Source: Paramecium tetraurelia (taxonomy: Eukaryota > Ciliophora > Oligohymenophorea > Peniculida > Parameciidae). Taken from it: 64,000 nt of DNA. The stretch is taken from NCBI RefSeq assembly GCF_000165425.1, contig NW_001799646.1, forward strand, positions 190,981-254,980, written 5' to 3'. The position numbers were made by a program, and so were the translations under genes. The number at the start of each line of letters is the position of its first letter. Position 1 is the first letter of the stretch. Positions 47,716 through 59,540 of the stretch are shown in pieces. The notes under the pieces are model-generated. The model was not told the DNA's origin, made no database searches, and saw only the letters and a list, made by a program, of their open reading frames with translations.

Positions 47716-48159
47716 TCAGATTCGAGTAGCGGTTCTGGTTTGTCTGGTTTTTCTATTTTTTCCAACAACTTTAAGCTTTGGTTATGATAAGTTATCATGG
47801 TTATGTTGAAACTTCACAAATTTAGCTTCCTCATTAAAATATCTCGAAGAAGAACGAGACGGTTTGGTTGGGGTTTTTAAAATACCTTTGAGTGGTTTGA
47901 TGAGAAAATTATTTGAACTTTGAGTCCTCCTTTTATCTTCAAAATTTGAAGAATCATTTTTGGTTCTGTTCTAATCAAAACTGCTTAGTATATGATCATC
48001 AAATAAATAGTCATCACATTCCACCAAAAAAGAGTTTATGGGTGCCCCTGGATCGCTTACTTTTACTTCAATGAACTCTGCCTTTGCTTAGGGTCTTTAT
48101 AAGGTTTAAGAAAGATGACCATCAAAATAAGCATGTGGTTTGTTAATTTGGCAGCCCAT
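47716..48159 (-). CDS. Hypothetical protein with possible N-myristoylation and PP1-type motifs
   Basis: Single exon, 147 residues. It starts MGCQINKP: Gly2 and Cys3 are suited to N-myristoylation plus palmitoylation. The middle has an acidic patch (LVECDDYLFDDHIL); further on lie KGILKTPTKPSRSSSRYF and EAKFVKFQHN, where KFVKF fits the loose RVxF docking consensus of protein phosphatase 1. The KGILKTPT stretch resembles PP1-inhibitor regions, though this is weak. The C-terminus is very basic. No homologous family was recognised with certainty. Confidence 0.6.
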
Positions 48160-48746
48160 TTTCTTTAAATAAATTAATCTTTAATTAAAAGGAGAGGATA
48201 TTGCATTTCTATAGGAAAAATAGATCATATTTAAAATTGGTTGTGTGGTCATCAAAATTTTAATGTTAAATTATATTGAATAAGCGATGAAGCGTAAACA
48301 TATTTATTGTTCAAAGATACATTGAGTAAATATATTTGAACTCATTAAATTTAACGTATCGAAAATAACAATTCAAAATAATTTTCAAAAATATCCATAT
48401 TTCAGAATACGAAGATGATCATGGCCTTACTTTTTGAAAAATTGATAAGGATTCTATAGTTAACTGAGAAATCAATAGATTGTTAAAGGATGTATCTAAA
48501 TATAATAGAAATGGCTATTATATCTTCGAATAGAATGGATATAAAATATATGATTTTGCCAAAAATTTGTTTCAAAAGAGAAGAAATGATAATTACTGCA
48601 AAATACTTTCTAAATTTTCTAAACTTTCTTTATAATATAAAATAAACTAGTTCTGAATGTCAACAATAGATTTTATTAAAATAAATAAAATTAATTCATT
48701 TATTCTTGCTCATGATTTCAACTTAATTATTCATTAAAATTGATTT
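48160..48746. other. Intergenic, A+T-rich
   Basis: No supported feature. Confidence 0.55.
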
Positions 48747-50089
48747 ATGTTTATTTTATTGCATCTCTTCCTCGAATGTCTAGGATAAACCTAAACCTTT
48801 TTCAATTTAGATACAGGGATTCATATTTTAAAAACACTCTAAGCAACCTCAGAACCAAACTCCAAAATTATAGTCAAATTTGAATAAGAAAATTTTGATT
48901 CTACATAACTCTTGATCTGTGATTCAGAAATCAACTTATTAAAAGAGAATTGTATATACGATATTAACTCTTTTGATTTGAAAAGGAATACTTAAGTTAT
49001 ACAGCTAGTTTCTGGTTTGGATTTAGAAAATTATTAAGAGTAGCTATTATCTATGAAATAATTTAATGAGTCTCCATAAGTTTTGGGAACCTATTCAAAA
49101 TAAGTATCCAATTTTTCAATTACAATACGCACAGTGAATATATTCGAATGTGCCTCGTATTTAATACATCTTACTAATTTAGGTAATGTTAAAACGATGG
49201 AATTTGTAAAAATGGAATGTGTGACTGTTTGGAAGGATATTTTGGAGCAGATTGCAGCATCGTAGCTCTCGATATCACTATGTAATCTCTATACCATCGA
49301 AATACATTTTACTATTATAATATTTAAGAATGCAACTAACAGTCTTGCTCTCTCAATATTAAATTTACCTAAGTTGGTAAATATCGACAAACTTGTTATG
49401 CGAAAGACTGGTACTTATTATAGTAAAATTTGATTGAAAAAAAAGAAATACAGATTAATGATGTCTAGTAATGTTTGTCAAAAATAAATAAAGAAAAGTA
49501 GAATCCTCAATAATTTTCATATTATATTTTTTACTTTGAATCTGATTGCGAAAATTCTTAATAATCAAATGATCAGGATTCGAGGATTATATTGATAATT
49601 GTAATAACAACAGTTGGTGTATCTATAACATTTTGTTGTTGTATTGTTTGCTATTACTACTTATTAAGAAAACGGAAAGAAGAACACTAGGTACTTCCTA
49701 TAATGACCATTTATCCAAAAACAGATATTTAAAGATATCTACCTAAATAAATCTATAAAACCTTAATTACGTTATATCCGGGATTGGCATCTTCAGATGA
49801 GTGTTTAATTTGTCTTGATAGAATTAAGGAATCTGATTATGTAAGATTAACCTATTGTACTCATATCTTTCATGTGTAATGTATTGACAATTGGTTGGAG
49901 AAAAATAGAATTTGCCCAGCTTGTAGATCTGAACTTGATGAAGTTACTTTGATTAAAGTTGCAAAGTCTAAGAAGAATGATTCCCTAATATTTGAAAATA
50001 AAGCTAGTCGTTTATATGGAGATATGGTTACTCCAAATTTGACTATGACTCCTCAATTACGATCTATTGAGATGACTGAAAGACTTTGA
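48747..50089 (+). CDS. Secretory-pathway EGF-TM-RING-H2 protein (candidate membrane E3 ligase)
   Basis: Encodes 438 residues with one intron (49157-49182, 26 nt) placed just before the EGF. Order: signal peptide (MFILLHLFLECLGQTQT), lumenal/extracellular region, an EGF-like module at ~135-158 (QCQNDGICKNGMCDCLEGYF), more Cys-containing ectodomain, one membrane helix at ~271-297 (ILIIVITTVGVSITFCCCIV), then a cytosolic RING-H2 at ~344-386 (ECLICLDRIKESDY, CTHIFHVQCIDNWL, CPACR). This layout is like PA-TM-RING ligases such as RNF13/GRAIL, but with EGF instead of a PA domain. Ubiquitin ligase activity is inferred from the RING only. Confidence 0.88.
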
Positions 50090-50764
50090 GAATTTTACAA
50101 TTTTTTTCTTTAATTGAAATTATAATAAATCTATAAGTTCAATAAAATCTAATTCTTTACTCCAAAATTTCTATATTACCATTAGGATCTTTACAATGAT
50201 TCATTACATTTCGACAGATCTTAAAAGACAATATATAGTGATTTGATGCTAAGTATCAAATTAATCTATTAATAAAGATATTAATCAGCTTTATATTATT
50301 AATTACAAGAAAAAAATTAGGATTCCAAATATAAAGGTTCAGGATTGAAGAAATTAATTACAATTTACGATTAAGATATTCTAATTGTAATGAGCTCATT
50401 GAAAATTTTTATAAAAAAATAAATAAAATAATTTAAGACGATGAGTCCTGCCTGCCTTATATCAATAAATATATGTTAATTTTATTATAAATAAGTAATC
50501 CAGAGTTACCATTAATAATATAAATTCTCACTTACAAATTGAATCAATATTTAATGGAGTTGGTTACAAGATTCACTAAATTACTGTTAATGTTAAGCAA
50601 TATATTACTGCGCAGAAAAACTGGCCATTGGTAAAGTAGAATGCATAGAAAAAGAGAACGATTTAAATATTATGTTTTTGATGATAGGGATATTGATGAA
50701 ATAAAATACGTGGATTTAATATATTTCACAAAATGTTCGTATTATAATTGAAATATAATATAAA
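50090..50764. other. Intergenic, A+T-rich
   Basis: No gene recognised in ~675 bp. Confidence 0.55.
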
Positions 50765-51902
50765 ATGGATACATTATTTGACCTAATAATTGTGGGATTA
50801 GGCTCTCATGGTAGCAATTGCTTCTCACACTTTTCTGGCAAAATGAAGGTTCTTGGTATTGAGCAATATGTTTCCCCTCATACAAAAGGGTCTCATAATG
50901 GTGAAACTAGAATTGTGAGGGAAATGGGTTATTCTGGAGAATATGTTGATATTGCTAGAAGATCGCTTGAATTGTGGTAGAAATTATAAGACTCCACAAG
51001 TGAGCAAATTTATGTGAACTCAGGGGGAATATTATTCGGACACGCTACTGATAGCCAATTTAGAGATTACACATAATTCAATAATCCAAACCTTTAATAA
51101 TTAAAACATCAAGAGGTGGAATCTAGATTTCCAATAAAGACATCCAAAGAGTAATAATTTTACTTCGATAAATCTGCAGGTTTTGTAAGGCCAGAAATAG
51201 CTATATCTATCTTTATAAATCAGGGTATATAAAAAGGAGGAAAGGTTATTAATAACTGTCGTTATATCAATCATATTTATAAGGATGATGAGATTCATGT
51301 TTACACCGATTTAGGAGTGTTTAGGTCTAAAAAACTGATTTTATCTCTTGGAATGGGAATTAAGAGACTGTAAAATACATATTAATTGGATGTTGCAATT
51401 TACAAATAATAAGTAGTCTTCTTCAAGACTGATAATAAGAACTTTGATAAGTTACCAGTATTCATGAGTGAGAATAACTCATAAGAAGTGTATGGATTTC
51501 CAAGAGTGAATGGGGAAGTAAAAGTTGGATTGCATCATTTTGGTCCATCATTAGAACATCCTGACTTATATGATCAAACAAAGAGTGAGGAAGGAACTGT
51601 TAATTAGATTAGATAGTTTTTGGTTAAGTATATGCCAGAATTGAAAGATGCTGCAGTGTCAAGAGTGGAAACATGTGTTTATACGAGCACAAGAGATCAC
51701 AATTTTACAATAGATTTCGATCCCAGATCCAAAAATACAATAATTTTAAGTGCATGTTCTGGACGTATCAATAATATTATAAATGATAGATGGATTTAAG
51801 TTTTGCATTGTGATGGGAGAGATTCTTGAAGAGATGTTCAACACTGGAGTTCAAAAATATAAATCATTTTAATTAAGTAGATTCTAGAAGCCTAAATTTT
51901 GA
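50765..51902 (+). CDS. Sarcosine/pipecolate-oxidase-like FAD amine oxidase
   Basis: Encodes 370 residues with one intron (51765-51789, 25 nt). The start has a Rossmann FAD motif (LIIVGLGSHGSNCF); TKGSHNGETRIVREMGYSGE matches the family's substrate-side loop. Near the C-terminus VETCVYTSTRDHNFTIDFDP carries the Cys that bonds FAD covalently in monomeric sarcosine oxidase and PIPOX, and SACSGHGFKFCIVMGEI is the closing block, restored by removing the intron. The enzyme would oxidise an N-methyl or cyclic amino acid with O2, releasing H2O2, typically in peroxisomes. The C-terminal QKPKF is not a clear SKL-type signal. Aldolase follows 63 bp downstream on the same strand. Confidence 0.93.
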
Positions 51903-51965
51903 ATATTGATAACGTATTAATGAACATAAAATTTTAATAAATTAATTCATTGTATATATCTTCAT

Positions 51966-53148
51966 ATGTAATAAAAAGCAGACTACAGAAGGGAATTGGC
52001 AGAAACAGCATAAAAGATCTGCACTCCAGGAAAGGGAATTTTGGCAGCTGACGAAGTAAATTCTGATCTAATTGTTAGTCTTAAGGAACTATTGGTAAGA
52101 AGTTTGTTACAATCAATGTGGAGAACAATGAAGAGAACAGAAGAGCCTACAGAGAATTGTTGTTCACATCTCCAGGAATTGAAAACTATATTAGTGGAGT
52201 CATTCTATTCTCAGAGACAGTATTTTAAAAATAGATACATTTTTAGGTCAAACATGCTACAAAGGAAGGCAAGAACTTTGTTGAGTTATTGAAGGAAAAA
52301 GGAATAATTGCTGGTATCAAAGTGGACAAGGGTTTGGGAGTAATTCCAGGAACTCAAGATGAATCAGCTACTCTTGGATTGGATTCATTGGCCAACATGG
52401 CAGCTGAACACTACAAACTAGGCTGCAGATTTGCCAAATGGAGAGCTGTTTTGAAAATTGGAAATGGATTACCATCCTAATAAGCCATCAAGGAAAATGC
52501 ATGGGGATTAGCTAGATATGCTGCCATATGCTAAGAAAATGGACTTGTTCCAATAGTCGAACCAGAAATCCTTGCTGATGGTGATCATTCTATTGATGTG
52601 TGCTAAAAGGTCACCGAAAAGGTTTTGGCTGCTGTTTTCAAAGCTTTGAATGAAAACAATGTTTTCTTGGAAGGATGTCTTCTTAAACCAAATATGGTCA
52701 CTCCAGGATCAACTAACTCAGATAGAAGTAAGGTCACTCCTCAAGAAATTGGATATAGAACAGCTTTAGCCTTAAGCAGAACAGTTCCAGGAGCACTCGT
52801 CGGAGTCACAGTATCAATCTATAATCTATAAATAGTTCCTTTCAGGTGGATAATCAGAAGAAGAAGCATCTTTGAATTTGAACGCCATGAATTAATTGAC
52901 TACTGTGAGAAAACCATGGGCGTTAACCTTTTCTTATGGAAGAGCTCTTCAAAACACAGCCGTTAAGACTTGGGCTGGTAAATAAGAGAATTGGGAAGCT
53001 GCCTAACAAGCTCTCTTAACTAGAGCTAAGGCCAACAGTGAAGCTTAATTAGGTAGGAGATTCATATTTACTATTTTTAGGTAAATACCAAGGAGGGCAA
53101 GGAGGAGCTTCAAATGAATCATTATTCGTGGCTGATTACAAGTATTGA
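51966..53148 (+). CDS. Fructose-bisphosphate aldolase, class I
   Basis: Encodes 359 residues, the family's normal length; introns 52056-52078 (23 nt), 52220-52246 (27 nt), 52811-52835 (25 nt), 53053-53080 (28 nt). It cleaves fructose-1,6-bisphosphate to DHAP and glyceraldehyde-3-phosphate. Seen: [78 protein letters not shown], the Schiff-base Lys in [11 protein letters not shown], and RPWAL-like [16 protein letters not shown], ending FVADYKY with the C-terminal Tyr. Intron 2 is 3n with no TGA; keeping it would insert nine residues, and its removal gives the spacing seen in other aldolases. The ATG follows the flavoenzyme stop by 63 bp. Confidence 0.97.
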
Positions 53149-53480
53149 GTATTATGATATTTCATAAAATAATACGTAATATCGTCATTGTTTATTCTAA
53201 ATATATCATCATATATAATTTAATGACGAAATTTTGAAATAAAATTAAAATAATGCGTAAACTCATAATTATTAAAGCATATTTTAATTTGTATTTTAAT
53301 ATATGTAACAAATCAATTAATTGAACTCTATTTTCTAAAACATGTTTTCTCATTGATTTATCAAATCTCAAGTTCTATTAATACAATTCTAATTAAATTA
53401 TTATTACACATCAATGATAAGTATTACCACATTGGGCAAGGAGGGTATCTAAGTAATGTGGAAATTTAATTTTTATTTAA
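53149..53480. other. Intergenic, with a 7-bp inverted repeat
   Basis: CCACATT and AATGTGG near 53430-53461 enclose a G-rich loop (GGGCAAGGAGGG). No gene seen. Confidence 0.35.
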
Positions 53481-53990
53481 ATGTTAGAAATGTCGAATGA
53501 AAGATTATTAGTTGCTAATACATTTATGAATGGGGGAACAAGATCATTCCGAGCTAGACTTAATTTGCTAAGAGATATTTACCAGATTATATCTATTCAA
53601 TGGATCATTCATAATCATATTTTGAGAGGATTGGATAGTTTAAGAGAATATTAATATCATGATAATTGTTCATATTATACAAAAGGAGTTTATCCTAATT
53701 ATATAGATTTAAGTTCCTAGTATTTGCAAATATTCAATTTGTATATTGTAATTGAAACACTTGAAGTCTTAAAAAAATAATCTGTTCTGCAGCTTTTTTA
53801 AGTTATATTTCATTATTGCTTATTCTCATAGAGAACTATTCTATATCATGTTAGGGCAAGAGCAGCGTATGCATATATCTCTAGTAAATTTGCTTTAAAT
53901 TCATTGAAGGTTGTGCTATTGCAATCAGAAATATTTTAGATTATCAACCTTTAATTGAAGGGAGGATTGATTGCTGGGCGGATTCTTTGA
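53481..53990 (+). CDS. Hypothetical protein, possible
   Basis: A 169-residue frame from ATG 53481 (a second in-frame ATG at 53490) to TGA 53988-53990. The start MLEMSNERLLVANTFMNGGT looks ordinary and hydrophobic helices follow (YLQIFNLYIVIETLEVLKK). An open run of this length is only mildly unlikely by chance here. A different frame just after it (DCWADSLITIVFLDELKN) hints at a missing exon or a frame change. Confidence 0.35.
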
Positions 53991-54275
53991 TAACAATAGT
54001 ATTTTTGGATGAATTGAAGAATTGAGCACTGAAAATGGACTTATAAATTAAATGAGAATTCTTGTTAATATTGAATAATGTAAATGAAATTGGTATCTAA
54101 TAATTATTAAGTCAGGATTCTTTATACTCTTAATGCATAAACTATTTAATAAATAAAATCATGAGTACCAGACTGAGTTACTTAGATCAAGAAAATTTGG
54201 ATTGTATAAATTCTTATGGAAGAACACTAAAACAAATGAGTATATTATTAAACTATCATATAATCTGTTATCATT

Positions 54276-54347
54276 GAAGGCTTAGCTCAGGGGTAGAGCG
54301 TTGGATTCCAGGTCCAGGGGTCGCGCGTTCAATTCGCGTAGTCTTCA
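54276..54347 (+). tRNA. tRNA-Trp (anticodon CCA)
   Basis: A 72-nt cloverleaf: 7-bp acceptor stem (GAAGGCT with AGTCTTC), D arm GCTC/GAGC, anticodon stem TTGGA/TCCAG with loop TTCCAGG and anticodon CCA, and a T arm GCGCG/CGCGT with loop TTCAATT. It reads UGG only, fitting a code in which UGA stays a stop. A box TAGCTCAGGGG is intact. No intron. T6 follows at 54350-54355. Confidence 0.95.
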
Positions 54348-54349
54348 GA

Positions 54350-54355
54350 TTTTTT
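54350..54355 (+). terminator. RNA polymerase III terminator of tRNA-Trp
   Basis: A run of six T residues begins three bases after the mature tRNA end. Confidence 0.75.
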
Positions 54356-54392
54356 AATTTTTGATAGTTAATTAAATATATACTAATAATTT

Positions 54393-57300
54393 TCAATGAT
54401 TAATAATTTTCCTTATGTATTGTCTTATTGAAGCAGTTCGATGAATTACTTGTAATGGTATTATTGTTAGGGTTTATCGACTTTTAAGCATGTCACTTAA
54501 TATACGAAATATAAGTGGAATCCAAATAAAAAAGTATATAAAGAAGAGAAATATATTGAAACTAATAAATAGTGCCACTTTCAAGTTTTTACTGTTGTTG
54601 GCATTTTTTTACACAGATTAAATTAATGCCTAATTTATATACTCGTAAGCAGCCTTAATGTACCTTAACTGCATCAATCTCATATTATGAGCCTAATCAG
54701 TATTGGCTAAATTCATCATGTAATTGAGTCTCTTATTTTCAGAAATCTAAAAAGTTAGATCATAATCATTGGATTAATTAAAGGAACTATAGGAATTCAA
54801 GAGTTGTCTAAAATTTTCAAAAAACTTTGCCATTCCAATAGACAGACCTTGTTGCAAGACCCCGTCATTAAAATTTTAACAAGTTTCGTAATCTATTTCA
54901 TGATCAATTTGAACAATGTAATCACAAGGAGTTAAGATAAAAATATTATTAAACACCTATATGATTTTAATTGAACTTTACATCTAAGTATTCCGAATCC
55001 AGAATGTCTGAATTGGTGGAATGAATTTAATGGATGGCTGCATCCAAATTATACAATTCAGAAATCAACCAGTTCAGAACATGCATTGAAGAGTTGCCAA
55101 CAAAAGTATATTACTCTACTTCGAATGATTTTCTGAGGGCATTATCTGAGAATCTGTAATAGCATTCAGCAAAGGAAGTCTAATTAAAAACTGGTATCAA
55201 ATCTATGATGCTGGAAGTTTCAGACTTAAAAATAATTAAGCACAATGTACCTGAACTGAAACAAATTAGTAAGTAAAATAAGCGCTCATAATTAATATGT
55301 TAATAAGCAAAGCTAAAATTAGATGCTTATAATATTGATTGGAGTTTCTAAACTTCTTCTTCTTTTTCCTTCCATTTAGTAAGTGAGCCCCATCATCTTT
55401 TTCTTTATTTTCATTTTCCTCTTCATTCTCATCATTGTCCGAGAAGAACTATAAAATGTAATGATTTAATTTACATCATCATCATCTTCGTCTCCTACTT
55501 GAAGACTTGTGATGAAATTCTCGCATTTAATATAAATGGATTTGATCTTTTTCTAATCTAAATCCAAAAATAGTTGCAAGGCAGCTTAATTGACTACTTC
55601 GATCTTGATTATGAACATCAAATTTGAACATATCCTTATATAATTGGTAAACGTTACAATATAAATAAAACGATGCATGCTGCTGTTAATAGGGCAGTCG
55701 CTGACGTATCTAAGATTTCACCTCTTGATATTATGTTGTATCTATAATATTGAGCCGGAATAATTAAATTTTAAGTTAAAGAATTGAAAACATTGTACTC
55801 TATATAATAAACATCACTATTCTGATCACTGATCTCTTCAAGAGAACTACTATTGATTTACATAGCCTTAGCTATTACAGATTAGACTGCTTCATTAAAA
55901 GTGTAATTTTAAGTCCCTCCTTCTAAAGATGCCATTTTAATATTCTACATATAGTATTGATCATCAAACTCTAAATAATTTTCATTGATCTCAGCTGAAA
56001 CCAAAGTCAATTCCTTCTATACCATCATCAACTATTATAATTCTTTATCAAACCATCCTCTAAATTGCTTTTCAACATTAAGATACCCAGACTGTGGGTC
56101 TTTCAACAAAGGGTATTAGTCATAATTTATAGCTTTCAGATCCTAAACGATTGATTAAATGCTCATTAAAGTACTTGATCTCTGGTTGTTGTATGAGACC
56201 AAAGGTATAGAGTCTATTAGATTTTAGTATTAATCAAGGTTTATGAAATATTCCAAGAAGGCTAGCAACAATAAAACTGTATTCATTATATTTGTGAATA
56301 TTATTAAATTGATTGCAGTTCTAGGCAGTTTCGATTGAGATAACAGTTGATCTAACTGACCTTTTGATCTGTATAAATTTACTGTTTCTTTCTCATTCTT
56401 CTAATCTTGATCGTGGTTTTCATTCTACTCAATCAGACTCTGCATATTCTCATCTTCATATTCCTCTGACTTTGATTCTTCTATTTCAACGATACGATCT
56501 CCAATTAATCTTACAATCTTGATTCCTTCTGCATAATTCTTTTAACTATCACTACCTTAAACCTAAGGATCATTTGTTATTTATTAAGATATTTTTGTTT
56601 GATCCTCCCAAAATATGCTTTAATCCACTTTCACTGTAACATCCTAAGAATCTACTCCACTTGCGCAGTCTAGCACATAGGTTAAAGATTGGCAATTGAA
56701 TTTGAATTAAGTCTAATTTTAAATTGGCTTATTTTGAGCATACAATTAGATTTTCTCTTGTGATTTCAGTTTCTCAAACTTGATAATATACCCTTATAAT
56801 TTGTTTTAAATGATTTCATCTTCTATGCATTGAAATTTAATTTCTTGTAAAAAGCATTAATACTATATTTATTATTTACTTTAGTTTTCAAATACTTCTG
56901 AATGCTCTATATCCAAATCTTATAAGGAATTATGAGATACATCATTCTTTGAAGATCGTGTTCTAAATGTATAACTTACAATCCCTCCTGCCTTTTATAG
57001 CAATTCATCCTTGCGTTCCAATATATCTGGAAAGATATCCAATATGTTGATTGGCTTGATTGTGATCGATTTCAATTCCAATCCAAACATCCTAATGCAA
57101 GTAGAGTTGATATTTTCTATAATTCCGTTGGTTTAGCATAAAAATATACTCATGGGTTTATGGTAGATATCCTATTTGATTGTCCCACACATAAAAACAC
57201 CTGCATTAATGGTTTATATCATTCTTATATGCAACTAACAAGGTATTATGTACCCTTGCTTATTTTTTACATAAATTGATTTTTCTTTAACCTATTAATT

Positions 57301-59318
57301 AGAATAGCTGTCCTAATATTTATCTAGAAAATTCTCAAGAAAATGATCATGGTACTTTGAGAATCTATTGAATAGGGATGTATTATTACAGATCAGGTTA
57401 AATCAAATTCAATTTCCTATTAACTAAATCAGTCTTAGCATATCCAATTAAACTACATGCTGCCTTATTAAGATTGCTAATCGTTCCCATTTTATCAACA
57501 TCAGTCAAAATAGTGATTGTGGCTAGACACTCATTTTGGATTTCTTCCAAATCAATAGCCTTAAACTTATCGTTCTAATTCATCCTACTTAATTGAATCA
57601 ACTTAATCCCAATTTCTTCATCATTTAATACTTGGGAATAGTATTTCCCCATCAAACGATTCAACTTTGAAGCCTTCTGATTCAATCTCTTTAATCTGTT
57701 CCATTATTCTTCAACTTAATTTACTGAATCCAGTATTTTAAATCCCAAAACTTTGATTCTGCCAATATCAGGGATTTCTTCTTGTAATTGAGCCCAGAAG
57801 TCAACATATACAAGAGATGTCTTCTCTATTTGTTGAATCAATTATTTGCTCTGATTTTGAAATGCAATCTCAGTGACTAAATCAACTTAATTCAAATTCT
57901 CCTGTTGCTGTTCTTGCAAATCATCCTCCAGAATTCGCTTATATCGATAGATGATGAATTCATGATCAAAACTTGCACCACTTTATTCCGCCTATTGTAA
58001 TTCAGTCAAGGCCTATTATTTTAATTTTAGTCTATCAATTAAAAAATATGAATAATTTAATCTTAAAAATACATCCTATGGGAACTGTTTAATGCCATCA
58101 TAGTACATTTAACTAATTAATTCTATAAATACAGTATATCTTTCCATATCCTAAAGAGAAACATGCTTATTCTTGTCATTTAGAATCTTTTTAGATTTCA
58201 ACACACAATCATTCCTATAACATGTTTGCTTGTGGATTTCAATAAACCCATCTAACATTAATAACGAATGCTGATCATTCTTATCCAATAAGGATAGCAA
58301 ATATTCGCAGAGAATAATTATCTACTATCCAGATATTGCTCTATTGATATTTGAACCCAATAGATCAACTTCAAAAATTTGTTCATTGATTATAATCAAC
58401 GTAATTAGTGGTACACCACCTACCCATCCCCAAATGACATCTCTAAAGTATTGGCCTTCCAAAAGATAAGCAAATAATAGCATAATAGAGGTCCAAAAAT
58501 TCAAAGCAGTAATTATTGACCATAATTTTTGAATTACCTTATTGTAGAATGGCTTTTCTGTATGGATTTAATAAAATAGAAAAAAGCTTGATAGAATGTA
58601 GATAGTCAGGAATAACGAACTAAATCTCGGTAATTCAAGTAATTGGTATGACATTATGATGATGAAAACATTGATGTGGTAATAAGAATACGGTCTTCCA
58701 GATCTTTATGCATATGCATTCCCGTAAGCATACTTACTCTCAAAGTAAATCAAGCAGGTAGAACTGGTCAGAATCTGAAAGATAAGGATGGCGACGATTG
58801 CAAAAATACCATGGATGTAGTGTTCATTTCCCCAGCATTCTATGTCTGTATTATAGAACCAAATATTCGCTCCTTCACTATTCACTTTACAAGACAGAAG
58901 CTAGAAATGTAGCATATATATTACGTACTCCAAAAAACAATAGCATAATTGGAAGAAACCCTATAGTTAGAAATAGCTTCAACAAGAATTTTAATAGTAA
59001 CAAGGGCAGTACAGGGACCTTAAAAGCGAATGCGAAGACGACAAATAGCACTATTGCTAAAAGCACTAACCCGAAGAAGAGGTAGAATATGGTTAAGTAA
59101 AGCTTAAATTCTTGTCCTATCAAGTGAGAACTTATTATGAAATAGCTTATTATTGTTAAATATTCTTACGAGAAAATACTCCTTAGATTCATTGCTGCTT
59201 TTTCATTGTTCCAAACATACAAAATCTTAGGGCCGAAAGCCAAATAAGTGATCTATAGCAATTGCATTATTGAAAAAAGGATGGCTACATACAGGGATTC
59301 TTCTTCCCATTTCATCAT
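54393..59318 (-). CDS. Giant multi-pass membrane protein with PAS-like domain (member 1)
   Basis: Encodes 1590 residues in seven exons; introns 58901-58928, 57365-57389, 55635-55657, 55449-55474, 55225-55250 and 54957-54981. Order: N-terminal block of several helices (~10-330, LAFGPKILYVW, LVLLAIVLFVVFAFAF); a helical region with IHKQTCYRNDC (~385) and TPR-like units; a PAS-like domain at ~590-700 (GTISNLNKAACSLIGYAKTD, then PDLFSKYHDHFLENFL); a second related segment to ~830; an acidic stretch; then widely spaced C-terminal helices (~985, ~1200, ~1300, ~1535). This ciliate family is large and uncharacterised; PAS suggests ligand or redox sensing. Intron 1 sits at the same place as in the paralogue at 59541. 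ATG-ATG starts at 59318/59315. The stop is 46 bp from tRNA-Trp. Confidence 0.88.
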
Positions 59319-59540
59319 TAAATAAATTACTCTAGATATATATATGTTTATCCATTTACTTGTATATGCTTTACTTTATTTCATTGATTAATCTGATAAT
59401 TTATGAAATATTTACATCAGAAGAAGAACGATTGAACATTCTTTTTGATAAAAATTTATCTAAATATATTTTTTTAAGTTTCTGCAATTCTAAAAATAAT
59501 TTTCTTTATCATTATAATTAATAAGTAAATACAAATTTAT
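59319..59540. promoter_or_regulatory. 222-bp head-to-head intergenic region
   Basis: This is the only DNA between the start codons of the two PAS-membrane paralogues and presumably holds a shared bidirectional promoter. It is A+T-rich without a motif I recognise. Confidence 0.5.

Noticed and set aside
54276-54347. Possible reassigned or suppressor tRNA
   Set aside because: The anticodon is CCA, so it is ordinary tRNA-Trp for UGG, not a UAA/UAG-reading glutamine tRNA or a UGA reader.
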